Part shown: piece after piece, positions 1 through 11,385 of the stretch
Layout: every line of letters begins with the position of its first letter
Position numbering within the stretch: position 1 is the stretch's first letter
From: Amphibalanus amphitrite
Taxonomy: Eukaryota; Arthropoda; Thecostraca; Balanomorpha; Balanidae
Length of the DNA: 64,000 nucleotides
Direction of reading: 5' to 3'
Assembly (NCBI RefSeq): GCF_019059575.1
Contig: NW_024881857.1
Location: forward strand, 1 to 64,000
Notes under the pieces: generated by a model
Database searches by the model: none
What the model was told of the DNA's origin: nothing
The model's input: the letters and a program-made list of their open reading frames with translations, nothing else
Position numbers and translations under genes: made by a program

Positions 1-2044
1 TTTGCATAAGTGTGCTGCCTATTTGAAATTTATACAGCACGTTTTAAAAGTTATGGGCCTGCAAATGAAAGTATGGCTGGCTGGGGTAATGCCGAAAACG
101 TGCAATTACGCACGGTAAAGCACGCTACGTGGACTTTACTGCTGTAGAATAGCAACGCGTATTTTTAGTCAAACAAATTACACTTTTAGCCGGCACAACG
201 GCTTGTTACCTATAAGGAATGATTTACCTGGCATTTCTTATTATATCACACAATTATAACTTCCAGTGTGCACCAAGCGTCCTCAAGCTCTTAAAACGCG
301 TGTCAGCTTTGATGAATTTGGATAAAGTTTGAGATAAATTGGCAAAACATCAATGTTGGCACTCCTCGTAGATCATGTATCCCATTTTCGGCTTTCCCGC
401 AGTCCGGGGCAACGCCGAAAAAGTCAGTTCTTTGATTTTTTAGTTTTTGTGCTTAACGGTATGCGAATTCATCAAATGCGCCTGGTATGTTTGAAAGACA
501 AAAGACTGGCCTCTCGAATGACGCCAACAAGAATAGCTTATGTTGTCTACCTTGCGTGCTACGGGCGTCAGAAAAAAAAATATTCGGCGTTCCCCCAACT
601 TCCCCTATATAACTACAAGCTTGGATAGTAGTTTCTTGGATTAGAAGTTTTCACTACAGGGATGAAACTTTTGCACTACAATGACGAAAACGTCATCAAT
701 CGTCATCAGATATCGTTGATTTTCTGAAAGAGCACTTCCGGCAGAAGAAAACGCATTACACAAAATAATCGAAGTGTCTTCACTTGTTATTTATTACACT
801 ATGGCTTTACAAAGTCCGGGAAACTTTGGTACTTGTTACACCACCTTATAAATTTCCCATGGAAAAAAGAAACAGAAACTTAGGCTTCTTCAGTCAAAAA
901 TGTACTGGTCCGCCGCGCCCTACAAACTGGCTCTGATGCACGTGACGAAGTACCTACTATAGGTGTAAATAGGTATGTAACTTTCCGACACAGCCTTACG
1001 TTTTAGGACGATTTGTTCTGCCTGTGGTCTAGTGGATAGGGGGCCCGACTGGTGATTCTACAAAAACGAGCTACAGCTGATGAATTTTTACCGATGTGGT
1101 GTTTTGAGAGGGCGTATTAGGTTTTTTTTTCGATCACATGGCCGAAGATCATCCAGGCGGAAGATTACACACCGTGCATCTCGCATATTCATGTTATCTT
1201 TGCGATCTACAGATCCGATCTGCAATCCTTTGTTTGAACAAATTTGAAATGAGGTCACCGTAGCACCGGAGACGGTAATGGTTTTCGAGTCCATTGGCAT
1301 GTGCACTGTAGACCGCTGGGGCGGGGCTGAAAATAAGCGGAAATCAATATGTGTGTCACGATCGCTTGTCACAAGCAAAACATGGCAGCAGTTCTTTTGG
1401 CATTTCTTAGTGCCAACCGGGCGGCTGCTCAGCGACGCACGCGTTTTTACTCACAACAGTTTTTACCGCAGCGTACTTTTGTGCATTTAACGGCAATCAC
1501 CACCGCGTGTGCCACCACCGCCGTTTCCCTGTGTGCTTGTAAGTGTGCAAAAGGACATGGCCAGTAATACCTGCTAAAAACGGTAAATAATGACAGAACC
1601 TTCAGTCCCCCCCAATCCCCATTTGATCAATATTACAACTACGCCAGAAAATTCCTGGCCTTGACCTCTTTCGCAAGACCACGTCAAACCAGAATGCCGA
1701 TTCGACATGTCAGCGCATATTTTCTATGCACTTTCAAACTTCTTGTGTTGGAAACGTGCTTATCTGTGAAATAACGGTTCTCCCATGGGTCATTGTACAC
1801 TGTAAACCAAATTGACAAGTCTTGTGTAATATAACCAATCATCTCTTGGTATGTTTACCAACTGATACTTTTCAAACAAGCCGTTGTCTGGTGCATTGCT
1901 TGTCAGATGACAACTACGAGTCAATAGTTACTATGCACACCAACTTCTCAGTATCCAGACCAACTCTACATTTGTTTCAACGTTTGTTTCTTAACCAGTT
2001 TTGGAAACTTGTTGCCGCATGGTTATTTAACCGGCGCCTAACTT
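1..2044. other. Intergenic stretch, no gene seen
   Basis: Only short open frames without recognisable domains occur here. Composition is AT-rich and unremarkable. A tRNA-like A-box stands alone around 1026-1040 without a matching B-box, so it is at most a decayed tRNA-derived fragment. Confidence 0.5.
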
Positions 2045-2355
2045 GTACTGGTCAGCTGGTCAGCATACACATGGTCAGCTGCGCCCGTGACGTCAGACTT
2101 GGCGGACCAATCAGCGGTCGCCGTCCGGCCCCGGCGCGGCGGTTTCAAACCGTTCAAACCAGCAGTTGTCGCGCGGCCGCCGTGCAGCATGGATCAGCGA
2201 CGAGGGCTGTTCCAGCATTTGTGCAGTAAAAAGTGAAATCTGTGAACTGTGGTGTTCGTGCTGTGAGTGAGGCCCGCTCTGGCCTGCGGGACGCACTAAT
2301 CGTGCCTATACCCGCGGTCGAGACGCCTCCCTTCCCCTGCGCGCGCAATGTAAGT
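2045..2355 (+). promoter_or_regulatory. Possible GC-rich promoter and non-coding first exon
   Basis: A GC-rich patch in AT-rich DNA carries a CRE palindrome TGACGTCA at 2088-2095 and a CCAAT box at 2107-2111. About 240 bases further on is a consensus splice donor GTAAGT at 2350-2355. This looks like a promoter, a non-coding first exon and the start of an intron. No downstream coding exon can be assigned, and the retrotransposon begins about 60 bases after the donor. The assignment rests on motifs only. Confidence 0.3.
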
Positions 2356-2417
2356 GGGCCAGACCTTTGCATGCACATGTGAGCAGATGTTTTGCGGTCG
2401 GTGTTTTTTTATATATA

Positions 2418-2906
2418 TGTAATCGGCAAGCTTTGCGCCGATTAAAGTTTATCTGTTTCACCGGCGAGAGGAGCCCGGTGACCATATGATGTCTGGACAG
2501 GAATTTAATTCAACGGTTTTGCGCGTGATCGTCTGCTATTCAATTGTTGCTTCAGGTATGAACTCGAAGCTGTCCTAGATACTGCAATTAAATGTTTTTA
2601 TTATGTACGGCATATTATTAGAATGGTTAACACTCTTGTTCATGCTCAGCGGCTTTACTGATCAATTAGTATAATGTTTTATATAGCGGATGCCGCGATC
2701 GGAGCATCTCATGGTGCACTATGTTTTCGCCCATTCAGCTGATCACGGCAGGTGTTCGGCTGACTGTGGGCGGGGAGTCTGGATTGAGAGCTCAAGGAGT
2801 GAGGTTGCGCTCCTGGCTCTGTCAAAATGTAACCTAAAGCTAAATACAATGTAATGTTCTTCACTTTTGATTATGTCGATTCACCTTCAGTAAACACGGG
2901 TTTACA
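2418..2906 (+). repeat. 5' LTR of retrotransposon 1
   Basis: 489 bases, starting TGTAATCGGC and ending GGGTTTACA. Direct copy of 9466-9954 with no difference noticed by eye. It should carry the element promoter. Confidence 0.95.
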
Positions 2907-2908
2907 TT

Positions 2909-2926
2909 TGGTGGCAGCGGTGGGAT
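2909..2926 (+). other. Primer-binding site for tRNA-Leu
   Basis: Two bases after the LTR the sequence TGGTGGCAGCGGTGGGAT is the complement of the 3' end of a eukaryotic tRNA-Leu with its added CCA (as known for the AAG isoacceptor). It would prime minus-strand DNA synthesis. Confidence 0.85.
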
Positions 2927-3988
2927 CGACTTAGTCGAAATGAAGTTTGGAGCCCGAACCGACGTCCTCGGCTTTCGCGGCCACAAGAAATCAAGTTTTC
3001 AACTGACTGTTTGAAATCTTCGGAGAAGCTATCGCCAGTGCAAGATGTCTGCTGTTGGTTTTCCGGCTCTGCAATACTCTGACGAGTTGTCAGTTAGCCG
3101 GTAAGGTCGGTCGACTTCGCCTTTTGTCCCGACTGAAGACTGCAACATGTTGGCCGCTGCACGGCGACTGTCCAGCAGTGCCGTCTGTTCCCGCTAGCAC
3201 TGAGCTCCGCTTCTTGAGCTGTGCTACGGTTAACTGATCCACGGTCCACTTGGCTTTGCAAGTGTCGACTGAGCGCCGTTGCTGCAACACGTTTACTCAT
3301 CAAGTTTATCGCAAGATGGACCAGTTACGAGCCGTCATGGAGATCGACCAGCCCAGGGCTATCGAAGCAAGAGGGGCCTAGTCCTGGACCGCGCTGTTTC
3401 CCTGCTTCTACAATCTTCGTGGTACCGGCTACCTGCAGTCTCAGCTGTGATGGAGGTGACGTCCGTGAGGAGGCTGAGAGACAGCGATCAGTGCGCAGTG
3501 GCCTGCGGTGATCTCGGCCCAGCCGTCGCGCTGCTGCGGCCTGCGAGCTCAGTGTGCAGTGTTCAGTGATTTGGTGCGCGAGTGAAGAGTCGGCACCGCC
3601 ATAGCGATTGGCGTCCGATCTCCTCGCTGCTGGTGATCGGCACCAGCCGGCCGTATCGCCCACCGCGACTCGGCTCGGAGCTCTGCCCAGCTCTGCCGCC
3701 CCGTCGGCGCTGCACTGGACCGCGTCAGCTGATTCGAGGAGCAGCAGGCAAGGCGCCGGATGGAGAGGACTGGCCGTCACTGCACTCACGGTACTGTGCC
3801 TGGGGAACTGGGATTTCGGGGTCGGTGAACTGTGTTTTGAGTGTTTGACAATGAACAATTCAGTAGTGTGTCAGAGCAATGTGCGAAAAATCAAAGTGAA
3901 TACGCAATGGAAACGATATTAGAGTTCACTGTAAAGCTAGGTCAGGTTTGGCTAACCAGTTAATGTGGTACCTAAGCAGGAATTTAAA
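2927..3988 (+). other. Leader of retrotransposon 1
   Basis: About 1 kb between the primer-binding site and gag. It holds only short frames on both strands without domains, and it is unusually long compared with the 21-base leader of the second element in this window. It presumably contains packaging signals, which cannot be read from sequence alone. Confidence 0.6.
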
Positions 3989-4825
3989 ATGAGTTCTTTT
4001 ACTGTACCGGCACCCCGTTTCGGTGGGAAGGGTTCGTTGTCCCGTTTCCGTGAGGATTTTCAAACGTTTGGTCGGCTTCAGGGCTGGGATGAGGGACAGC
4101 AGCTTTCTTTTCTGCCACTGACCCTAGAAGGCATTGCACGGGATGCTTATGATGCTCTGAGCTCGAGTCAGAAGGGATCCCTGGACAGCGTTTTCAATGG
4201 TTTGCGGGAAACGTTCACAGTGGGGACCACAATCGACGCGCACATTCGTCTGACCGAGTTAAAGTATGACCCCGCCGAGTCTCTGGACGAGTTCCTTGTG
4301 CGGTTTAAGTCTCTGGTAAGGCGCTCCTTCCCAGATCAGCCGACTGATGGTCTACTTTTTAACTACTTTCTGTCAGCCGTCCCCGAGAAATATCGCTCAG
4401 AGATTGTGATGGCGGGAATTACTGATTTCCCGGCCGCCGTGCAAAAGGTGAGCAATATCCGCAGCGCTGAGGTGCTGCGAAGCGCGTCAGTGCGTCAGGT
4501 AGAGGTGCAGGCGCCGATGTTGCGCCTGATACTCGATCGCATCGAGCAGCTCGAGCGGCGTCTGGACGGCCCCGGACGCCCCGAGCGGACCGGACGGCGC
4601 CGCGGGTCGCAGCCGTCCCGGTCAAACGAGGCGCTGGCGCGCGCCTGCTGGGCCTGTGGTGGCGCTGATCACGTGCGGTCCCGATGCCGTTTTCGTGATA
4701 GCACTTGCCACTCGTGTGGTAAGAAGGGACACCTGGCAGCCGTGTGCCAAGCTCCGTCGGGAAACGCCGACCGGGGCCCAGGTCAAAGCCCGAGGCCGGG
4801 TCCCGCGGCACCACCCGAACAGTAA
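3989..4825 (+). CDS. gag: Gag polyprotein of retrotransposon 1
   Basis: Structural protein that assembles the virus-like particle around element RNA. The frame is open from 3965, but the first ATG is at 3989, preceded by AAA, giving about 278 residues. The N-terminal two thirds resemble Ty3/gypsy capsid (retrotransposon gag-type helical region with the FLPLTLEGIARDAY and LDEFLVRFKSLVRRSF segments). The C-terminus has two CX2CX4HX4C zinc knuckles: CWACGGADHVRSRC and CHSCGKKGHLAAVC. The last part overlaps pol, and a slippery heptamer sits just after the second knuckle. The frame is undamaged. Confidence 0.9.
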   Translation: MSSFTVPAPRFGGKGSLSRFREDFQTFGRLQGWDEGQQLSFLPLTLEGIARDAYDALSSSQKGSLDSVFNGLRETFTVGTTIDAHIRLTELKYDPAESLDEFLVRFKSLVRRSFPDQPTDGLLFNYFLSAVPEKYRSEIVMAGITDFPAAVQKVSNIRSAEVLRSASVRQVEVQAPMLRLILDRIEQLERRLDGPGRPERTGRRRGSQPSRSNEALARACWACGGADHVRSRCRFRDSTCHSCGKKGHLAAVCQAPSGNADRGPGQSPRPGPAAPPEQ

Positions 4826-6507
4826 ATGATGCTGGTGACAGCGTACAGCTCAACCCAGATATGACTTTCCCGGCTAGGATCTGTGGGGTTGAGTGTAATT
4901 GTTTGTTGGATACGGGCTCGACGATAAGTATCATTAATAAGGCAGTGTTTGATGCTTTACCGAACGCCACTTTGAGCATGACAGCGACACGGGCGCGGAC
5001 GGCCGCGCAGGAACAGTTGCCTCTCCTTGGGAGAACTGTCCTTTCCGTTCAGATAGGTCGCGTACAAAAGACTGTCCCCTTTTATGTGTCAGATGTGATT
5101 GATGTGCCCTGCCTGTTTGGCATTGATTTCCTTCAGCACGTGCAACCCTGTGTAATAGATCTGCAGCGGAGATGCCTGAGCTTTGTGCCGTCGGAGGCAG
5201 TTCGATCTGTTTCAGCGGAGGCAGTGACTGTAGGAACCGTGGTTCTGGGCAAAGATATTACCGTTCCACCCGGTAGTGAGACGGTGGTTCGTGGGTTTTC
5301 TCATAATTGCGACTACAGGGGCTCTGCTCTGATTGAACCTTCATGGGATAAACCGGGATTAGAGGTTGTGAGAAGCATAGTGGAAGTGTCTGGCACGAGC
5401 GTTCCATTAGTATTGCGAAACAACTCTGATCGTTTTGTTACTGTACCCAAGCACGCTGAGCTGGCTCAGTTGGAGGTAGGATTTTCAGAGGAGCCTAAAG
5501 TAAAAGAGTCTGAGCTTAAAGAGTCTGTGAACTTGGAAGAATTGGTGAACTTTGAGGGAGTAGATATAACGTCATCACAGAGAGCTGCCCTTTTTCGCGT
5601 CCTTAAAAAGTACGAGTCAATGTTCGATGGTCACGTGGGCCACACCACGCTGGTGGAGCACCGTATCGATACGGGTGACAGCCCTCCGATCAGACAGGCC
5701 CCACGTAGAATCCCGCCTCACCTCAAAGAGGAGGTGAAGGCTCAGTTAGACGAGTTAGTCAGACAGGGGATCCTAGAGGAGTCAGAGGGCACGTGGGCGT
5801 CGCCAATTTGCGTGGTTCGCAAGAAGGACGGGTCGGCGAGGATAGTGGCCGATTTGCGTCGATTGAACTCTGTGTCTCGAGTCCCCGCCTATCCGATAGC
5901 CAGAATTGATGACACGTTAGATGCGCTGTCGGGATCGTCGCTATTTTGTACCCTTGATATGAACTCGGCTTACCATCAGATGTCAATTGCACCGGAGGAC
6001 AGAGAAAAGGCAACGATCGTGACACCTTTCTCGTGTCTGCAGTACACACGGGTTTGTTTTGGTCTCGCAGGAGCGCCAGCGAGCTGTGCTCGTCTGCTGA
6101 ACATAGTGTTAGGGGATATTGCACCGGAAAAATGTGTCAGTTACTTTGATGACATCATTGTGCACGGGTCAACCTTTCAGAGTGTTCTGGAGTCACTGGA
6201 TTGTGTTTTGAGTCGTCTCATGGATGCAGGGTTGACTTTGAACTTGAAAAAGTGTCAGTTTTTCCGGAAAAAGGTCACTTATCTGGGACATGAAGTGTCA
6301 GGGGATGGTATCAAGGCCGATCCTGTCAAGGTGGAGAAGGTGCGTGACTGGCCTGTGCCCAGCTCAGCCAAGGAGATGTCCAGTTTTCTAGGGCTAGCTT
6401 CGTACTTTAGAAGGTACATTAAGAACTTTGCGGATATTGCAGCGCCGCTGTTCCGCCTCACGATTAAAGATCTGAGGCCTCTTGCACCAAACTACCTAGC
6501 TAGGTAA
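4744..6507 (+). pseudogene. pol: Pol of retrotransposon 1, 5' part (protease, reverse transcriptase)
   Basis: First part of the pol polyprotein, in the -1 frame relative to gag. Its opening triplet is GTG, so translation is expected through the frameshift, not an own start. An aspartic protease with the active-site DTGS (in CLLDTGSTISII) lies near residue 55. Reverse transcriptase follows with LDMNSAYHQM near residue 404 and the catalytic YFDD near residue 465. The genuine pol sequence stops at 6481, and the last residues to the stop at 6507 are encoded by an inserted MITE. RNase H and integrase continue in another frame after 6695. The break is a transposon insertion, not decay: no other stop or frameshift is seen. 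Confidence 0.92.
4759..4765 (+). promoter_or_regulatory. -1 ribosomal frameshift heptamer between gag and pol
   Basis: GGGAAAC is read in the gag frame as G GGA AAC, exactly the X XXY YYZ form required for tandem slippage. A shift of -1 enters the pol frame, which is open here. The following bases are GC-rich and could form a stem, but no structure was computed. The same heptamer in the same phase occurs in retrotransposon 2. Confidence 0.8.
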
Positions 6508-6687
6508 AATCGAAAAACCGGTTTCAGAATAAGCTAATCTAACGGTGGTAAATTTGTTTGCAATAGCCCAATACATAATCCTACATGTGCTTGCAAAATT
6601 TTGCATGCAAATTGTTACATTTGAGACTTGGACTGGGTATACGACGCAAAATAATCCAAGCATTGGTGCAAGAGGATTTTGGTGCAA
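6482..6687. mobile_element. 206-bp MITE inserted in pol (8-bp target duplication)
   Basis: The insert starts TTGCACCAAA and ends with its complement TTTGGTGCAA, a 10-base terminal inverted repeat. It is flanked by identical 8-base copies GAGGCCTC at 6474-6481 and 6688-6695. Size, short inverted ends and 8-base duplication fit a non-autonomous hAT-like MITE. The insert contains stop codons, and insert plus duplication (214 bases) shifts the downstream frame by one, which accounts exactly for the pol break. A second copy of the end motif lies just inside the right end. Confidence 0.88.
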
Positions 6688-8881
6688 GAGGCCTCAGAAG
6701 TTTGAATGGTCGGAGAGCGCTCAAATTGCTTTTGATTCATTGAAAAAGGCCTTATGCGAGTCACCAGTGCTTGCGTTTCCGCGTTTTGATTCAGAGGCAG
6801 GTCCATTCATTTTGGAGACGGACGCCAGTGGTGAGTGTATGGGAGCTGTTTTGCTACAGGTGCAGAATGGTGTCGAGCGTCCAGTCGCGTACGGCAGCCA
6901 GACGCTGTCAAAATCACAGAGAAATTACTCTACCACGAAGCGTGAGTTATTAGCGTGTGTTCATTTTGTGCAACATTTTAACCACTATCTTCAGGGAGCG
7001 AGATTTCAATTACGTACTGATCACAGTAGCCTGCAATGGCAATTGAATTTTAAGAACCCCACCGGCATGCTAGCCAGGTGGTTTGAAGTTTTGGGGAATT
7101 ATCAATTTGACATTTCTTATCGCCCGGGGGCCACTAATACAGCAGCTGATGGTCTGAGCCGGCGCCCCGAGAGCACAGCTGACGCAGGCGTGCAGACTGA
7201 GGGAGCGCAGTGCCATCAGATCAATGCGAGTCTGTGGTCCACCAGTTTCATGAAAGACGAGCAAGGTAAGGACGCAACAATTTCAGAGATCGTGAAGCAT
7301 CTTTCCTCGGGACAGCGTCCACATCGCCGCAGTGTCGACAGGTCCTTGCGTCCCCTGCTGAGACAGTGGTCCCGACTGACCCTTCTTGACGGTGTCCTGT
7401 ACCGAAAGTACCGCAGGAGGGCGAGAGATGAGTTTCAGCTGCAGCTGGTGATTCCGCGATCTCTCGTGACCGGTGTGCTGACGTCACTGCACAGCGGCCC
7501 GACCGCCGGTCACCCCGGACCGGACAGGTTACACGCAGCAGTGACTCGACGCTTCTTCTGGGTAGGGATGTTGTCAGACGTCAAGGAGTTCTGCAAGCGC
7601 TGTGAGCGGTGTTCATCCAGAAGTCAGCCGGTGCCGAGACCGAGAGCCGCGCTGGGTGAACTGCATGCTTCCGAGCCGTTCGAGACGGTAGCGATCGATT
7701 TTCTGACTAACCTACCAGTGACGCCGAGTGGTCATAAGCATTTGTTGGTGGTGATCGATCACTTCACTCGCTGGTGTGAGGTGTTCCCGCTGAAGGATAT
7801 GACGGCCACCACAGTAGCGTCCACTCTGGTAAGCGAATTCTTTTCCAGGTACGGGTGCCCGAGGAAGCTCCATTCGGATTGTGCCGCCAATTTCACGGGT
7901 CAGGTGATTGCCGAGATGTGTCGTCTTTTCGGCATCGAGAAAACAAAGATAAGTGCATATCATCCAGAGGGTGACGGTAAGGTCGAGAGGATGATGAGGA
8001 CTCTTCTCGACATGCTTTCGAAGTATCTCGACGCCAATCACGATCAGTGGGACGAGCACCTCCCATTGTTGATGCTGGGGTACAGATCGCTCGAGCACAG
8101 TGCGCTGGGCTACAGTCCGTATTTTCTCATGTTCGGTAAAGAGCCGCGCCTGCCTGTGGAGGCTGAGCTCCAGGTTCCAGTCGCGAGCAAATCTCAGACC
8201 GTCACTGAATATGTAGATAAGCTACGCGAGTCTTTGAGAATTGCACACAAGCATGCGCTACAGGTATCTGACGCTTCACATGGGAAAAACAAACGGTTCT
8301 ACGAAAAACGAATGAATGAGTTTGAATATAAAGAGGGAGATTTGGTATTTTTGCACAAAGCTGTAGTTCCTAAGGGACAATATTACAAGTTTGTGAGACC
8401 GTGGAAGGCTGCGGTGATTGTAGCAAAGGTAGGGGACTTGAACTATCGTATCAAGGTCACGGGCTCCAGGAAAACATTACTGGTTCACCATAATCGTTTG
8501 AAGCCGCGAACTGAGCCGATAGTTACCCCACCTGAGCCAGAGGTCACTGAGAGTCAGGATGGGGCTGGTGCTGATGCTGCGTCACCGGTGACACGCGCTC
8601 AGACCACGCCGCCAGCAGAGATAGAGTCGGTCTCCGTGGACAGTGGGTCAGCGGATGGCCCGGCTGGTGTCACAGCCTGGGCACGATTGCCCATCATCGG
8701 CACAGCTGTGCAAGGTAAGGAGCCAGCGATTGAGGAGCAATCGTCCGGCACAGTTCAGATGGCGGTGCCGACACCCGAGTGTCCGCCGGTACCCCCGCGG
8801 TCTGAGGTACCGCCGCCGGTGCCAACCAGACGGTCCGAGCGACGGACTCGACCGCCTGATCGCTTTGTTCCAGGCTTGTAG
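6545..8881 (+). pseudogene. pol: Pol of retrotransposon 1, 3' part (RNase H, integrase)
   Basis: Second part of pol; the first 50 or so codons of this frame belong to the MITE and true pol resumes at 6696. An RNase H domain starts with ETDASGECMGAVLL. The integrase zinc region shows the H-H-C-C pattern (CKRCERCSSRS end), followed by a catalytic core with VAIDFLTNLP and the HSDCAANF and VERMMRTLLD segments, then a C-terminal chromatin/DNA-binding region. The tail is rich in proline and arginine and ends shortly before the polypurine tract. The frame is otherwise intact, so function was lost only through the insertion. Confidence 0.9.
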
Positions 8882-9451
8882 GCAGCCTGTTTTAACATGA
8901 ATGCTTCTAAAAGGTAAGAGGTGCGCTCATATTAACGTAAAACCAGTCGCCCTGATTTTCCTTTTAATTAGCTCAGCAGACAATCGGTTGGCTCCTGGCG
9001 CCGGAGTGCGATAGATTTGTTTAACTCTTTATGGAAAGAGAGTGTGCGCGTCGAGCTAGATTCGGTCAATCCCTGGGGACGTTTCTGATTGACATGTCAA
9101 TGTCATTAAACTCAGTTTGAGTAGGAGCCCTCTAGCAGCCTGTTCAGAGCATCATGGCATGGGATGTAAATAGCATGGTCTGGTTAACCTGTGGGATGGG
9201 ACCCAGGGTACCCATTGCCATCATTGACGGATAGCCATACCTGTTCAGCTAGCTAGTTGATAAGTGAGCGATGCTGTGCGATGACGTGTTTGTGTTTTTC
9301 GTTGTTGCTGACTGCCAGTCAGTCAGCCGGATGCTGCTAGGCATCATCTAGCGACCACGGTGTTATGGTGTCGCGTGGCGCGTGCTGCAACTGCTGATGT
9401 TATCGCATGTGTCAATGAGTGTTTCTAGATGTAAGTGCACGCCTTTCATTC

Positions 9452-9465
9452 AAAGGAGGGAGAAG
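9452..9465 (+). other. Polypurine tract of retrotransposon 1
   Basis: AAAGGAGGGAGAAG directly abuts the 3' LTR; this is the expected primer for plus-strand DNA synthesis. Confidence 0.85.
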
Positions 9466-9954
9466 TGTAATCGGCAAGCTTTGCGCCGATTAAAGTTTAT
9501 CTGTTTCACCGGCGAGAGGAGCCCGGTGACCATATGATGTCTGGACAGGAATTTAATTCAACGGTTTTGCGCGTGATCGTCTGCTATTCAATTGTTGCTT
9601 CAGGTATGAACTCGAAGCTGTCCTAGATACTGCAATTAAATGTTTTTATTATGTACGGCATATTATTAGAATGGTTAACACTCTTGTTCATGCTCAGCGG
9701 CTTTACTGATCAATTAGTATAATGTTTTATATAGCGGATGCCGCGATCGGAGCATCTCATGGTGCACTATGTTTTCGCCCATTCAGCTGATCACGGCAGG
9801 TGTTCGGCTGACTGTGGGCGGGGAGTCTGGATTGAGAGCTCAAGGAGTGAGGTTGCGCTCCTGGCTCTGTCAAAATGTAACCTAAAGCTAAATACAATGT
9901 AATGTTCTTCACTTTTGATTATGTCGATTCACCTTCAGTAAACACGGGTTTACA
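9466..9954 (+). repeat. 3' LTR of retrotransposon 1
   Basis: Direct copy of 2418-2906 with no difference seen by eye, followed by the TATA target duplication. It should supply polyadenylation. Confidence 0.95.
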
Positions 9955-9958
9955 TATA

Positions 9959-10406
9959 AATACATTTATTTGCCTTTAATTCAACTCTTTGTATTTTTAA
10001 CTTAACTGATGGACATATATGGGCTGTAAAAGCTAATCTGGTTGGCGATCATGCTTTATTCGAATTATCTGCGTGATCGTGCAACTGCCATGATTGTTAT
10101 GGTCAATGTGGAAATATTCGTCATACGGGCATGTTATACTTCTGGCTTGATGCGATGCACAAAACCATGTTCTTCCACATACGCAGCAGTTCTTGCTTCA
10201 AAGACTTATATGCTGACGGTGCACGATAGGAATACCTTATCATGGGCGTAGGAACGGCTGGAACATTGTGGGTGCATGGGTGCAGAAATCCAGCCATGGC
10301 CGGTGAAGCGGGGGGGGGGGGGGCGACACCCGAGCGAAGGCTCGTTACGAGCTTTGAGGGTGTACCGTGTCGAAAAGGTACCAACCGATAAGTGCATTTG
10401 GAAGCA
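9959..10406. other. Intergenic stretch, no gene seen
   Basis: AT-rich flank of the retrotransposon, then a G-run (10309-10322). No domain-bearing frame is present. Confidence 0.45.
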
Positions 10407-11385
10407 TTGACCCTCGCATGTGTACGGGGGTCGGATGACCCCCCCCCCCCCCCATGGTTGTTCGCAAAAAACTCGCACAAAAAGCGGCCGATCGCGACGA
10501 AACTTTTAGTACCCTCGAGTTGATCAGTTTTACACCTACTCTAAAAATTTCATGACCCTGACCCAAAAGACCTTTGACCTGTGACCTGATTCTCGAGACC
10601 ATGTTCGGCCGGAATCGCGATTTGGCGTATGTCAGCTCACATTATCCGCGCGTTTCCAGTCTTTTTTGTGATTGTAGACGTCCAAACATGTGAAATGATG
10701 TTCTTCCCGTGCATCACGGTGGGTGTGAAGATAACCTGAAGGTCAGGTCAGGTCATTGACCTTTGATGACCTCGGTTCACTTTTTCGAGTTTTACATGTT
10801 TCTAGGGTAGTTTATAGGGCTGATTTCGAATTTAGCATCCATTTGAACGTTTACGAAGTAGTTTTAGTGCTTTCGTGACATGCTACGACGCCGTCAGTGG
10901 TAGTTGACACCTACTATGGATAGCCGGTAGGACGCCTGATAGTTGACCTGACCTGACCTGACCCGATCTGGCCTAAATGCATGAAGAAATCATCTGTGCT
11001 CAATAGGGTGACAGTTAATTTCTGATTTTTTGAAAAAGCAAAAAGGCAGTTCATTTTATGGTTCCATATAGCATAAAAACATCACACGCAAAGTTTCATC
11101 CGGATCGGATTATATTTAACCGTGCCTCCTCGAACTTGAATGTGTACGCTTTTAGCCATTGGGCCAGCAGTGTAGACCTTTCTGGTATGTAAACCATAAG
11201 CAGTGTTTCGCAGCTATTCATAACGATGCAATCATAAAGCAAAAGACTGTGGTACACGAAAACTAGTGATGTATTGTAAAACGATTTAAAAAAAAACTGA
11301 GATAAGACTCAATGCGTCTTGTGGCAGTTGGCAAACCTGGACCTCCTGAAAAAATCTGAGCATCTGCGTCGAATGCTATCGCGCA

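Larger units (their letters stand above)
2418..9954 (+). mobile_element. Ty3/gypsy-type LTR retrotransposon 1, complete but interrupted
   Basis: A 7.5-kb element bounded by two LTRs of 489 bases that look identical by eye and begin TG and end CA. The host duplication is the 4-base TATA at 2414-2417 and 9955-9958. Order: LTR, tRNA-Leu primer-binding site, about 1 kb leader, gag with two zinc knuckles, pol in the -1 frame (protease, reverse transcriptase, RNase H, integrase), polypurine tract, LTR. The domain order with integrase last is that of Ty3/gypsy elements. Identical LTRs mean recent insertion. Pol is broken by a 206-base MITE, so this copy should not be autonomous. No env-like frame is seen. 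Confidence 0.95.

Noticed and set aside
1021-1060. tRNA A-box-like GTGGTCTAGTGGATAGG
   Set aside because: No B-box or cloverleaf follows; at most a decayed tRNA-derived SINE fragment.
3325-3858. 177-codon minus-strand frame in the leader of retrotransposon 1
   Set aside because: No domain, low-complexity composition, lies antisense in the element leader; GC-rich DNA leaves frames open.
5759-6124. 121-codon minus-strand frame opposite pol
   Set aside because: Shadow of the reverse transcriptase coding sequence.
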